Assembly: GCA_023391635.1 (NCBI GenBank)
Contig: JAEWAQ010000067.1
Location: 1 to 64,000, forward strand
Direction: 5' to 3'
Length of the DNA stretch: 64,000 nt
Origin: Bacillota bacterium
GTDB taxonomy: Bacteria; Bacillota; Bacilli; Paenibacillales; Paenibacillaceae
The notes beneath the pieces are model-generated. The model searched no databases. It worked only from the letters and a program-made list of their open reading frames with translations, and was not told the DNA's origin. Below are positions 7,517-16,533 of this stretch, piece after piece. The first letter of the stretch is position 1, and every line of letters starts with the position of its first letter. The translations under genes were made by a program, and so were the position numbers.

Positions 7517-9907
7517 TCAATCTCCCACTCGCATTTCGTTCCTATTTCGATTCGTCGCGTCCGCTTCGGATTCGGCCGTATGGGCCTCCGCATCCATGGA
7601 AGCTGCGTGCGCATTTCGGTATTTATTTGGCGTCGTTCCGAAAATTTTGCGAAATACTTTAATGAAATAATATGTGTTGTTATACCCGATCTCCCGGCTA
7701 ATATCGTCCAGCTTGAGATCGGTGTCGAGCAGCAGGCGCTCCGCCTCGCGGATTCGCCTTTCCGTGACGTAATCGGTGAAGCTTTTGCCGGTGAAGCTTT
7801 TGATCAACCTGCTGACATACGAAGGATTAAAACCGACGACCCCGGCCGCATCTACGAGAGAGATGTCCTTGTTGTAGTTCTGTTCGATGAAAGCAAGGAT
7901 TCGATCCATGTCTTTGTTATTCTTGTTCGTTTTTTCCACGGAGACATAGGTCATGATTTTGGCAAGCATATTCGAACATTGATTCACAAGATCGCGCTTG
8001 TTCGTATTTTTGACGATCGAATCGAAGTAATCCGGCCGGCCCAGCACGTCGTCCATGTCGATCCCCAGCATATCCACCGTTTTCATGATTCCGCTTAGCA
8101 GCATCAACACGGATTTCTGCAGCTTCCGGTAGCTGAGCGCATGCTTCGGATCGGTAAACTCGTCGATGATCAATTTCAGGATATGCTGCGCGCCAACCAG
8201 ATCGCCTGTCAGAATGCAATCGCTTAGCGCCTTTTCCTTCTCAGCAGGGTAACTGAAGCTGTTTTTGTTCGATATTTTAATGTCTTCGTAAAAAATAATT
8301 TCATCGTGACCGTAAACCATGCGATACTTAAGCGCTTCGGCGGCCTTGCGGTAAGATTCGTTCACCTCGCTCAGATGGCGAACGAAGTTCCCTACTCCGA
8401 TCGTAACGGTACTCGAAACGGCCGAAGCCGTTTTGATTCTTTCTTTGGCTTCTTGCATAACCGCGTAAAGTTGATTGATTTGCGACGGATCCATATGAAC
8501 GACAAAGCACGATTGGTTATCGATCTCCACGCTGAACGACGGATACTTCTCCGCCAGCAGCTGTTCCAAAACGTGCCTGATCTGCGATTCGGAGCCCCCT
8601 CCGTCGCACTGAGCCAGAAACACCACCATTTCGCCGGTAGGAAATCCGATTTCAAGGTCACGCAATTTGTCTTCAATTTCCGCTTTCGAGTACAGACCGT
8701 GCTTGATCAAGTCGTATTTGAACATATTCCGCAGCGCGGGCAAATTCTCTTCGAATTTGGACTGAATTTCAAATCTTTCATGATAGACGGTTTCGAACCT
8801 GCGCGTAATATAGCCGATCTCATCGACGATTTTTTGATTTTCATGGTTGGCAAAATGGCTCCGGATCAGCTTCGTCAAATTTTTTATCGGCAAGTAGATG
8901 CGGCTGGACACGACAGAAGACAGAATGACGAACAACAGTAGCAGCATTCCGCTGGACAGCAAGATCAAATTTCTGGCCTTCGCCACATTGGCGTAATAGC
9001 CGCTCAGATCTTTGACGCTGATGAAATACCAGCCGAGCCGCTCCGACTTCACCCAGGTCAGCAGATACCGATCATGAATCAGCTTGTTGCCGGGATGGTT
9101 GCGAATCAGAACTCCAATGCCGCCCAATTCGGACAAAATACGGTCTGTGCGCCCCGTCCCGCTGCCAATGGATTTATCGATTTCGCTCGAATAGATGTAA
9201 TAATCATTCTGATGGGAAGATAAATTCCTTATCGTGCTGTTGTATAGCTTGCTGACGTCTACATTGATGATGAACGCATTGCTTTTATTCCAGGTGCGGT
9301 AGATCAGCGTAACGATATCTTTGTCGATCCCGCTCTGGCTGACGGTCCGGAGATCCATCCGGGTAAAATAGTTTTTGCTGTCCTTCACATGACCGTACCA
9401 GGCCAGGTCGTAAAAAGTGTGCTTATTATACTGTTTGCCGTCGGAGGTCAGGATCATATCTTTTTCATCGTCGTAATAATAAATTTCGTCGATATATTCA
9501 TTGTTCATCTGGAGCGAGGACATCAGTTTGATCATATTTTTCTTGAAAAACAAATACTCGTTCAAGCCGTTCAGGTCTTGTTTCAAATAATTGACGGACG
9601 AGCTTTCGAAAGCCAAGGCGTTATATACACTTTCGTATTCGCTGGTTATGCTGCTGGTCGTTAAATAACTCCCCTGATAAAACAACTGGTTGACGATGAT
9701 TTCAAACGAGGCTTTGGAGTTTTCCAGAACGTAAGCGTTCCATACGCCCATCTCCTGGTCCAACGCCTTTTTTACCTGGATATACGACAATGTACCGACA
9801 ACAAAGATGGGCAACGTGGCAATCAGCAAAATATAGAAAGTCAGGGTACGGTAAAAATTTTTGCGCACCGTCTTGATTTTGCCTGGCCGAAAAGACTTGA
9901 AAAACAC
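7517..9907 (-). CDS. membrane-anchored AraC-family regulator (YesS-like)
   Basis: 796 residues starting with GTG. A first membrane helix (~residues 22-45, LTFYILLIATLPIFVVGTLS) is followed by a ~250-residue extracellular sensor region, a second helix (~300-325, LILLSSGMLLLLFVILSSVV) and a long cytoplasmic part. It ends in two AraC helix-turn-helix motifs (ISLVDAAGVVGFNPSYVSRL and LDDISREIGYNNTYYFIKVF). Paenibacilli use such one-component sensors to activate adjacent polysaccharide or oligosaccharide uptake genes. It lies inside the operon between the GH-like gene and the SDR, so it probably controls the transporter genes upstream and its own expression. A cre-like element lies just before it. 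Confidence 0.87.
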   Translation of the reverse strand: MFFKSFRPGKIKTVRKNFYRTLTFYILLIATLPIFVVGTLSYIQVKKALDQEMGVWNAYVLENSKASFEIIVNQLFYQGSYLTTSSITSEYESVYNALAFESSSVNYLKQDLNGLNEYLFFKKNMIKLMSSLQMNNEYIDEIYYYDDEKDMILTSDGKQYNKHTFYDLAWYGHVKDSKNYFTRMDLRTVSQSGIDKDIVTLIYRTWNKSNAFIINVDVSKLYNSTIRNLSSHQNDYYIYSSEIDKSIGSGTGRTDRILSELGGIGVLIRNHPGNKLIHDRYLLTWVKSERLGWYFISVKDLSGYYANVAKARNLILLSSGMLLLLFVILSSVVSSRIYLPIKNLTKLIRSHFANHENQKIVDEIGYITRRFETVYHERFEIQSKFEENLPALRNMFKYDLIKHGLYSKAEIEDKLRDLEIGFPTGEMVVFLAQCDGGGSESQIRHVLEQLLAEKYPSFSVEIDNQSCFVVHMDPSQINQLYAVMQEAKERIKTASAVSSTVTIGVGNFVRHLSEVNESYRKAAEALKYRMVYGHDEIIFYEDIKISNKNSFSYPAEKEKALSDCILTGDLVGAQHILKLIIDEFTDPKHALSYRKLQKSVLMLLSGIMKTVDMLGIDMDDVLGRPDYFDSIVKNTNKRDLVNQCSNMLAKIMTYVSVEKTNKNNKDMDRILAFIEQNYNKDISLVDAAGVVGFNPSYVSRLIKSFTGKSFTDYVTERRIREAERLLLDTDLKLDDISREIGYNNTYYFIKVFRKIFGTTPNKYRNAHAASMDAEAHTAESEADATNRNRNEMRVGD

Positions 9908-9951
9908 AAGCGGCCCCCCTTTTTATGATCCTACTGAAACTCCAGTCAATT

Positions 9952-9965
9952 TGTAAGCGCTTCTA
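9952..9965 (-). promoter_or_regulatory. cre-like CcpA site upstream of the YesS-like gene
   Basis: TGTAAGCGCTTCTA fits 12 of 14 positions of the catabolite-responsive consensus TGWAANCGNTNWCA, within the only sizeable gap (110 bases) between the two flanking minus-strand genes. It would give glucose repression of the regulator; function is inferred. Confidence 0.35.
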
Positions 9966-10017
9966 ATGAAGGGTAGTTTCAGTATATCGGCCACGATCCT
10001 TACTTTCTATAATAAGA

Positions 10018-11526
10018 TTATGACCTCGAATACTCCTTTGCCGTATTTTTGTCGCCAAACTTCACTTCAATATGGATTCTTTGCACGACCGCAGGAGCGT
10101 ATCGCTTCAGGTGGATGTTCCTTTCCTTTAACTGGATGTAAACTTCATTCCTGAAATCCACTTCTTGCGGCTGGAGCTCCCAGACCAGAAAATATTGTTC
10201 GAACTGTCCGGGGACGCCCTCCGGCGATGGAGCCGGCAGCGTTCGTCCATTGAAGCGAAATACATACACATCTTCGATCGACCAATCCTTCACCCAAATT
10301 TTAAGGCGCGCCCGAACCTGCGGATAGCCATCCAATTTCTCGCCTGCACGAATAGGGACAACCAGACCTTCGCGCACCGTTTCCCCCAACACAGCCGGAA
10401 GATGAGGCTGATACCTCCATTCTTCCTTCGTGAGGTTATAGTCATAGTCCATGTCGACGATATACGTTTTGTCCAGCCCCGCCAGCGTGCGCGAGCTGCC
10501 GATTTGCCGCAGCAGCTCGCGCCGTCCCCGCTCGTCGGGATACATATTAAACGCATAGATTCCGTCAGGCTCTTCTGTGAGCAGCACCTCCGCGACGCCT
10601 CGCATGACCTCGTCGGAACTTGCCGTGCGTTCATAATCACCATAGAGACAAGGGAAGAAAGAAACGCCTGTCCCTTCCAATATTTCTTTGTACCCTTTCG
10701 TATCGATATTCATCCCGCCCGTTCCCGCGATGACGATATCGATCAGGCCAAGCCTGGCCCAGCTTGCGACATCGAAACCGGCCATATTCGAGCCGATGAC
10801 CGTCGTGCACACCCTGACGGCCAATTCGATCGACTTGCCGCGCGCCTCGCCAAGTTCGTCCAGCATTTCCCGGACTTCTCTGACGAAGTCCGTCATCATA
10901 TAAGCGCTAGTAAGTCCTTTATCCCAATGAAAATAAAATTGACTGCGCATGAAATCCAGTTCCAACCCGTCAAAATCATGGTTTTCCATGACCTCTCGAA
11001 TAAGGCTTACGCGAAAATCACGAACTTCCTTCTCCGTGTAATTAAGCGCCGTCGTGATCTCGGTCTTTCCGTGAAAATCCGGAAACCACTCTTTCGGATT
11101 CAGCCAATGCGGGTTGTCCATTTTAAATCTCGGCATGCAATCGCTGTACTGCGGCCAATGGTCATGAATGTCATTCAGCCGGAAGGAATAGAAAGCATCC
11201 AGCTTCCGTTCTTTTGCCGCTTCGATGAGAATATGGCAAGGATCTTCATTCCGCTCCAGAAGACGCTTCACGGCGGCATACCTTTTGTAAGAGCCGATTC
11301 CGTTAAAGTGATAATCTTGTCCTTCCCCCCACATCTTCAACAGTTTGCTCGGATATTCGGCAACGTTGCCGAAACCCAGCAGGAAAAAGACCGTATCGAC
11401 GCCGGTTCCTTCCAGCGGATTAAACACCTTGTCAATCAAAACCTGCTTGTCCGACCTCTCAGGAATGTAGGCCAAGTCATCTCCGTCCCAGCAATAGATA
11501 AACGATCGTGTTTTTCGATAGCGCAT
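10018..11526 (-). CDS. GH-like TIM-barrel protein of unknown specificity
   Basis: 502 residues, no signal peptide. The segment DFDGLELDFMRSQFYFHWDKG (split here around residues 180-200) resembles the catalytic strand of family-10-like hypothetical glycosyl hydrolases, with Glu and Asp placed as in a barrel active site. AVRVCTTVIGSNMAGFDVASW and SFFPCLYGDYE look like later barrel strands, and the last ~100 residues could be a beta-sandwich. The ATG at 11526 has AGGAGG 12 bases before it. It follows the permease genes, so it likely processes the imported sugar or oligosaccharide in the cytoplasm. I cannot name the CAZy family with certainty. Confidence 0.6.
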   Translation of the reverse strand: MRYRKTRSFIYCWDGDDLAYIPERSDKQVLIDKVFNPLEGTGVDTVFFLLGFGNVAEYPSKLLKMWGEGQDYHFNGIGSYKRYAAVKRLLERNEDPCHILIEAAKERKLDAFYSFRLNDIHDHWPQYSDCMPRFKMDNPHWLNPKEWFPDFHGKTEITTALNYTEKEVRDFRVSLIREVMENHDFDGLELDFMRSQFYFHWDKGLTSAYMMTDFVREVREMLDELGEARGKSIELAVRVCTTVIGSNMAGFDVASWARLGLIDIVIAGTGGMNIDTKGYKEILEGTGVSFFPCLYGDYERTASSDEVMRGVAEVLLTEEPDGIYAFNMYPDERGRRELLRQIGSSRTLAGLDKTYIVDMDYDYNLTKEEWRYQPHLPAVLGETVREGLVVPIRAGEKLDGYPQVRARLKIWVKDWSIEDVYVFRFNGRTLPAPSPEGVPGQFEQYFLVWELQPQEVDFRNEVYIQLKERNIHLKRYAPAVVQRIHIEVKFGDKNTAKEYSRS

Positions 11527-11551
11527 AGGCTGGCTGCCTCCTGTTCGAATA

Positions 11552-12448
11552 TTATCCTTTGATGGAACCCATCATCGCGCCTTTCACAAAATACTTCTGT
11601 ATGAACGGGTACACAAACAGAATCGGAAGCGTGGAGATGATAATGATAGCCGAACGGAATGCGATGGTAGGCGGACGCCTGATTGTCGTATCCACAACCG
11701 TCATGCTGATGCCCACCCGATCTGCTGAAAGATGAATAATGGCATCCCTTAAAACAATTTGCAGCGGCATTTTGTTGTAATCGTTAATGAAGATCGCAGC
11801 ATCGAACCAGGCATTCCAATGGGCGACTCCATAGAAGAGCCCGATTGTCGCGAGCGAAGGCAAAGATAACGGAATTACAATGCGGAGCAAGATCTGAACC
11901 GGATTGGCGCCGTCGATGCCGGCAGATTCCTCCAATCCCTCGGGAATCTGGGAGAAGAACGCCTTCATAATAATGAAATTGTAGGCGTTAACCAGACCCG
12001 GAATCATCAATGCCCAAATCGTGTTCACCAGATTCAGCGTTTTGACCACCATGTAGGTGGGAATCAATCCTCCGTTGAATATCATCGTTACAAAAATAAA
12101 CAGAATAAACGCGTTGCGTCCGGGAAGATACTTTTTGGACAAACCATAGGCAAGAGCCGTCGTGAAGACCAAGTTCAGGAACGTGCCCAGAATCACCTTG
12201 ATCGCCGTAATTTTGTAGCCGGAATAAATCAAGGAACCTTTGCTGAGAATCATTTTATATGCCGACAAATCGAAGGTTTTCGGTATGAATTGAAACGTTC
12301 CGTATTTCAGGACTGCCTCCTGCGACAATAAGGAGGTGGAGACGATCATGATAAACGGAAACAAAAAACACATTGCCAATACAACAAGGATCGCATAGAC
12401 CATAACCACGAACCACACGCTGGAGTTCATCATCTTATAGTTAGTCAA
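11552..12448 (-). CDS. sugar ABC transporter permease (LplC/MalG type)
   Basis: About 298 residues, six predicted membrane helices. The EAA loop that contacts the ATPase reads GLEESAGIDGANPVQILLR followed by IVIPLSLP, and the protein ends GAMMGSIKG, the standard LplC-type tail. The TTG at 12448 is preferred because GGAG lies nine bases before it; a TTG at 12463 and an ATG at 12433 are alternatives. It pairs with the permease directly upstream and the binding protein at 13465-15009. No ATPase gene is nearby; such importers usually share a multitask ATPase such as MsmX. Confidence 0.88.
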   Translation of the reverse strand: MTNYKMMNSSVWFVVMVYAILVVLAMCFLFPFIMIVSTSLLSQEAVLKYGTFQFIPKTFDLSAYKMILSKGSLIYSGYKITAIKVILGTFLNLVFTTALAYGLSKKYLPGRNAFILFIFVTMIFNGGLIPTYMVVKTLNLVNTIWALMIPGLVNAYNFIIMKAFFSQIPEGLEESAGIDGANPVQILLRIVIPLSLPSLATIGLFYGVAHWNAWFDAAIFINDYNKMPLQIVLRDAIIHLSADRVGISMTVVDTTIRRPPTIAFRSAIIIISTLPILFVYPFIQKYFVKGAMMGSIKG

Positions 12449-12478
12449 CTCAGCACACTCCAATGAAATTCAACATGA

Positions 12479-13384
12479 CTACCAAATTCCGTCTTGTCCG
12501 CTTTTTTTGGCCAAGTAGTTCGCGCCGAGCAGCAATATCGCCGAAAATAAAGACTTATAAAACCCTACGGCCGCCGTGTACGAGTACTTCATGCCGATCA
12601 GCCCTTCCCGGTAAACGAACGTATCGATCACATCTCCTACGTCCATCGTGGATGGAGAATACGTCAACAGGATCAGTTCATAATTGACGTTCAATACATT
12701 TCCCATTCTTAAAATCAGCATGATCGTGATCACGGGCAAAATGCCCGGAATCGTAATGTGCCAAATTTGCCTCAGCTTACCAGCCCCGTCGATAACGGCC
12801 GCTTCATACTGCTGGGAATCTATCGTGGCAACAGCCGCCAGAAAGATGATGCTCTCCCAGCCGATTTGCTGCCAAATCTGCGTAAGGATGATGATGATCC
12901 GATAAAATTTCTGTTCGCCCAGAAACGTAACCGATTCGTAGCCGAAAAACTTGACGACTTCATTCACCAACCCTCCGTCCGAGGAGAGCAGGAAATTTAA
13001 AATGCCCACTACGACGACCATGGACAAAAAATACGGCAAATACGTAATCGTTTGCACCCATCTCTTGAAGCTCTTGTGGATCACTTCATTCAGCAACAAG
13101 GCGAGAAGGATCGGAGCCGGGAATCCGAACACAATATTGTACAAGCCGAGAAGCAGCGTATTGTTCATAACCTGGAAAAAAGAGTACGACTCAAAGAAGT
13201 TTCTGAAGTGAAGGAAGCCCACCCAATCGGAGGTGAAGATCCCCGTAATGCCTGTGAACGGGCTGTAATCTTTAAAGGCGATGACGACTCCGAACATCGG
13301 AATGTAATAAAAAATCAAATAATAGAGCAGCCCTGGGAAAACCAGCGTATATAAGAGCGGATACTTTCTCAATGCACGAATCAT
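12479..13384 (-). CDS. sugar ABC transporter permease (LplB/MalF type)
   Basis: About 301 residues with six membrane helices. The EAA motif is EAAVIDGAGKLRQIWHITIPG. The N-terminus RALRKYPLLYTLVFPGLLYYLIF is typical of LplB-type permeases. ATG 13384 has AAGGAG eleven bases upstream. It forms the heterodimeric membrane channel with the following permease. A strong hairpin separates it from the binding-protein gene, which would make the binding protein more abundant than the permeases. Confidence 0.9.
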   Translation of the reverse strand: MIRALRKYPLLYTLVFPGLLYYLIFYYIPMFGVVIAFKDYSPFTGITGIFTSDWVGFLHFRNFFESYSFFQVMNNTLLLGLYNIVFGFPAPILLALLLNEVIHKSFKRWVQTITYLPYFLSMVVVVGILNFLLSSDGGLVNEVVKFFGYESVTFLGEQKFYRIIIILTQIWQQIGWESIIFLAAVATIDSQQYEAAVIDGAGKLRQIWHITIPGILPVITIMLILRMGNVLNVNYELILLTYSPSTMDVGDVIDTFVYREGLIGMKYSYTAAVGFYKSLFSAILLLGANYLAKKSGQDGIW

Positions 13385-13417
13385 CGTATGCGGTTCTCCT
13401 TCACTGCTAGCTTGCAA

Positions 13418-13449
13418 ACCGATTAAGCGACAGTCGCCGCTTAATCGGT
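13418..13449 (-). terminator. intra-operon hairpin (attenuator / mRNA stabiliser) between binding protein and permease genes
   Basis: Perfect 12-base inverted repeat ACCGATTAAGCG / CGCTTAATCGGT around an 8-base loop, lying between the binding-protein stop and the permease start. There is no U-run, so partial termination or 3'-end protection of the upstream message is more likely than full termination. Confidence 0.65.
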
Positions 13450-13464
13450 TGTGGACTAGTTGCC

Positions 13465-15009
13465 TTATTTTTGCTGAGCTTTATACTGCGCAGTGCGCTC
13501 CGCAACCATTTTATCCAGCCCCATGTTGCGCAGATCGCTGATGAACGAATCCCATTTCGACATCGGTTCTTGCCCAGTAATAAATTTGACCAGCCATTTG
13601 TCACGGAATTTGTCGATATCGCCTGCCGACGGAACGGCTCCCGCGATCTTGGCTTCATCGTAGAAAGCGCCATAATCAGCCGGTTTTTTCAGATCCACAG
13701 CAGGGTCGGTGCTGAAGCTGAAATATTGGGCCCACAACCGGCCATTGACGGTGTCGTCCTTCCTGTGCATCGGGTTTCCGTTCCCGCCCTGAACCAAACT
13801 GTAGATGTTGGAATATAACTTGTCGGCGCCTGGCGTCCTTTCGACCACGTTATTTTCCTTATCGAGGAACTTCCAATGCGTATTCTCCAGACCTAATTCA
13901 ATCGTATTCCGATTTTCTTTCGCAGCAACCGACCAGTTAAAAAACTTGATGGCCGCTTCGGCGTTCTTGCTATTGATGGAAAAGGCAACTCCCTGCGGCG
14001 GCGGCAATCTTAAGGAGTATGCGCTGCCTGCCGGACCTTCGAACTTGTCGAGATAAACATATTCTGTCTTCGGGTCGGCCGTCATCAGCTGCTCAATGCC
14101 ATTGATCCCTACCGATACCCATGTAGCCAGCACGCCTACGCGATTCTGCATAACAAGGTCGTCAATCACGGTAAATTCCTGGGTGAAGGCTTCCTTCCAG
14201 ATGTAGCCCTTCGCATACCATTCGGCAATCTTGGCGATGTAATCTTTATACGCCGGGTCCAGAATCGCAGGCTTGACGCTGCCGTCCGTGTCAATCCAAT
14301 TTCCGTCTCCGTATTTCGTGAACAGCCCCATGAAGGCACGATCCAACTGCGAATAGCTGAGGTGCGTAGCCAGCGGAATGACGTTTTTTCCAAATTTGTC
14401 TGTCGTCTTAAACGCTTCCAAAACATTTTCAAACTCTTCTAAAGTGGTAGGCACCTCCAAACCGAGCGCGTCGAGCCAATCCTTTCGGACCCGCGGCGCA
14501 TTGCCTATCTGGTCGTTGTAGAAAGGAATCGCATAGATGTTGCCGGTCGCTTGATCGGTTACGGAATCCCACTCGCTCTGCGAGTACGATTTCACCAGGT
14601 CCGGCGCGTCCTTCAACAAGTCGTTGATGGGACGAATCATGCCTTTCTTCTGAAATTCGGTCCAGTTCCCTACAATGAAGGCATCGAGCGGCTCGCCGGA
14701 CGCCAGCATCAGATTCAGCTTCTCGTCGTAAGTTCCGGCCGGAGGCTTGATCATGATGGGCTCTACACCCGTCTGCTCGCTGATGTACTTTCCTACTTTG
14801 GCATCGTCCGGAAGCTCGGTCCCCGCCTCAACCTTGGTCAGAATGTAGGCTTTGACCGGTTCCGTCTTTGCCTCTGAAGTTTCCGTTGCCGCCGGACTTG
14901 ACGATGCGCTTGACGATGTGCCCGCAGGCTCCGAGGTTTCCTTCTTCGTGCTGCATGCCGCCAGAACAAATACCAGACAAACCAGAATCAATACGCCTTT
15001 TTTCAACAT
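13465..15009 (-). CDS. extracellular sugar-binding lipoprotein of an ABC importer (LplA-like)
   Basis: 514 residues with a lipoprotein signal peptide (LVCLVFVLAACS, Cys ~19) and a Ser/Ala/Thr-rich linker. The body has the two-lobe type 1 SBP layout of the large LplA group: YISEQTGVEPIMI, LMLASGEPLDAFIVGNW, YAIPFYND, and a C-terminal helix region ending QYKAQQK. It would be anchored outside the membrane and deliver a saccharide to the two permeases downstream. ATG 15009 has AAGGA seven bases upstream. An AT-rich region with a motif shared with the operon start at 17.6 kb precedes it. Confidence 0.9.
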   Translation of the reverse strand: MLKKGVLILVCLVFVLAACSTKKETSEPAGTSSSASSSPAATETSEAKTEPVKAYILTKVEAGTELPDDAKVGKYISEQTGVEPIMIKPPAGTYDEKLNLMLASGEPLDAFIVGNWTEFQKKGMIRPINDLLKDAPDLVKSYSQSEWDSVTDQATGNIYAIPFYNDQIGNAPRVRKDWLDALGLEVPTTLEEFENVLEAFKTTDKFGKNVIPLATHLSYSQLDRAFMGLFTKYGDGNWIDTDGSVKPAILDPAYKDYIAKIAEWYAKGYIWKEAFTQEFTVIDDLVMQNRVGVLATWVSVGINGIEQLMTADPKTEYVYLDKFEGPAGSAYSLRLPPPQGVAFSINSKNAEAAIKFFNWSVAAKENRNTIELGLENTHWKFLDKENNVVERTPGADKLYSNIYSLVQGGNGNPMHRKDDTVNGRLWAQYFSFSTDPAVDLKKPADYGAFYDEAKIAGAVPSAGDIDKFRDKWLVKFITGQEPMSKWDSFISDLRNMGLDKMVAERTAQYKAQQK

Positions 15010-15097
15010 CGATTCCTTGCAACCCCTTTCAATAGTTGTTAATTCGCCTTCAGATTTTAGGCACCCTCAATGTATAATGGGGGGATGCAGATAATCT

Positions 15098-15110
15098 ATA
15101 ATAAATATTT
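15098..15110 (-). promoter_or_regulatory. shared AT-rich element (copy 1) upstream of the binding-protein gene
   Basis: AAATATTTATTAT on the minus strand, preceded by GTCT, about 89 bases before the start at 15009. The same 13 bases occur at 17639-17651 about 83 bases before another start. Possible operator of the YesS-like regulator or part of a promoter. Confidence 0.45.
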
Positions 15111-15205
15111 AGACTCCGTATTATTATAATGTCTTGTCGGTCGGATGCGCATAAGACTATCAAACTGTGCATGAAAGTATTAGAGGAGAGGCAGCCTGCG
15201 GTCGG

Positions 15206-16504
15206 TCAAGGCTTCCGGAAAACAGGAGCTACAGGCTTCCCCTGCAGCTTGTCGCGAATATGGCCTTGCTTCAGGGCAACGGCCAGTTCCGACAACGACT
15301 CGTCCAACGCGTCCAGCGTATATTGGATATGCTCCGGCTTGTGCGCGTACGAAATATAGTTATAGCCTGTGAACAAGATCCCTCTTTGCAGCATCAATTG
15401 TTGCAAGTAGCTGCGAATCAACAGTCCTTCCTCACCGTCCACGTATTGAAAGACGGTCTTGGACGGGTGGCCGACGATGTTTATTTTCTCGTTCAATGCA
15501 TGATCCGCAATCCGCCGATTGCCTTGATTCATGTAAAGGAGCCCCATCTCGTTCACGTGCGCAATCGTCTGATAGGTTCGCATTTGCTGGATTGTCGCCT
15601 TCGCGGCCGCCAAAGACAGCATTTCCCCACCGAACGTGAAGGAAAAAAACACGTTCTCCAAAATCGACATCAGCTCGGTTCTGCCAGTCAATACCGATAA
15701 CGGCATGCCGTTGGCAATCGCTTTGCCGAAGGTCGCCAGGTCGGGCGTGATGCCGAAGTGCGCTTGCGCGCCTCCAAGAGAAGTTCGAAACCCGGTCAGC
15801 ACTTCATCGTATATAAGAAGCGCGCCGTTCTGATGGGCAATCTCTTTCACTTTCGCCAGGAAATCATTTTCGGGATACACGACACCCATCGGTTCCATCA
15901 TCACGGCGGCCACTTTGCCTTTGTATTTCTCCATTAATGAAGCGAGCGATTGAATATCGTTGTAGATGAATTTCTTGGACAGCCCTTCCAGGACGGTTGG
16001 AATTCCCAAGCTTCGTTCCGTGGTGACTACATACCAGTCGTGCCAACCATGATATCCGCATATCAAAATGATATCGCGGCCGGTATAAGCCCTGGCCACG
16101 CGGATGGCGGCAGTGGTCACGTCGGACCCGTTCTTGCCGAATCTGACACTTTCCGAACACGGAATGATTTCACGGATCAATTCGGATACCTCTACCTCAA
16201 GCGGATGCATAAGAGTCAACGTAATCGCATCATTTAATTGCGCGCGAATGGCTTCGTTTACGGGTTCATAATTGTAGCCCAAAGAAACGGCTCCCAATCC
16301 CATCCCGTAATCGATCAAATGATTTCCGTCCGCATCCTCCACCATGCAGCCGTTGCCCCGGACCAAATACTTGGGGGCTACCCCGTCTACGAATTGGCTC
16401 GGTCCTTTGGACAAGCACTGGGTCCCGCAAGGAATCAGACCCTTGGCTCGTTCCCAATACATCTGGGATTGCGCAATGCCGCCTTGCATGTTGTATGGCC
16501 TCAT
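15206..16504 (-). CDS. class III PLP-dependent aminotransferase (glutamate-1-semialdehyde aminomutase-like)
   Basis: 432 residues. Substrate-side and PLP motifs are present: YGMGLGAVSLGY, FGKNGSDVTTAAIRVARAYTG, YHGWHD, LLIYDEVLTGFR (Asp binding the PLP pyridine) and TFGKAIANGMPLS with the Schiff-base Lys. It resembles HemL-type enzymes but lies outside any heme operon, between a Gfo dehydrogenase and a sugar binding protein. Such enzymes also transfer amino groups to or from keto sugars or beta-amino acids. With the acetamidase-like gene downstream this hints at a nitrogen-containing sugar substrate, which is inference. ATG 16504 follows a GGGGGG-rich site. Confidence 0.82.
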   Translation of the reverse strand: MRPYNMQGGIAQSQMYWERAKGLIPCGTQCLSKGPSQFVDGVAPKYLVRGNGCMVEDADGNHLIDYGMGLGAVSLGYNYEPVNEAIRAQLNDAITLTLMHPLEVEVSELIREIIPCSESVRFGKNGSDVTTAAIRVARAYTGRDIILICGYHGWHDWYVVTTERSLGIPTVLEGLSKKFIYNDIQSLASLMEKYKGKVAAVMMEPMGVVYPENDFLAKVKEIAHQNGALLIYDEVLTGFRTSLGGAQAHFGITPDLATFGKAIANGMPLSVLTGRTELMSILENVFFSFTFGGEMLSLAAAKATIQQMRTYQTIAHVNEMGLLYMNQGNRRIADHALNEKINIVGHPSKTVFQYVDGEEGLLIRSYLQQLMLQRGILFTGYNYISYAHKPEHIQYTLDALDESLSELAVALKQGHIRDKLQGKPVAPVFRKP

Positions 16505-16533
16505 CCCACATATTCCCCCCGCTTATTTTTGCG

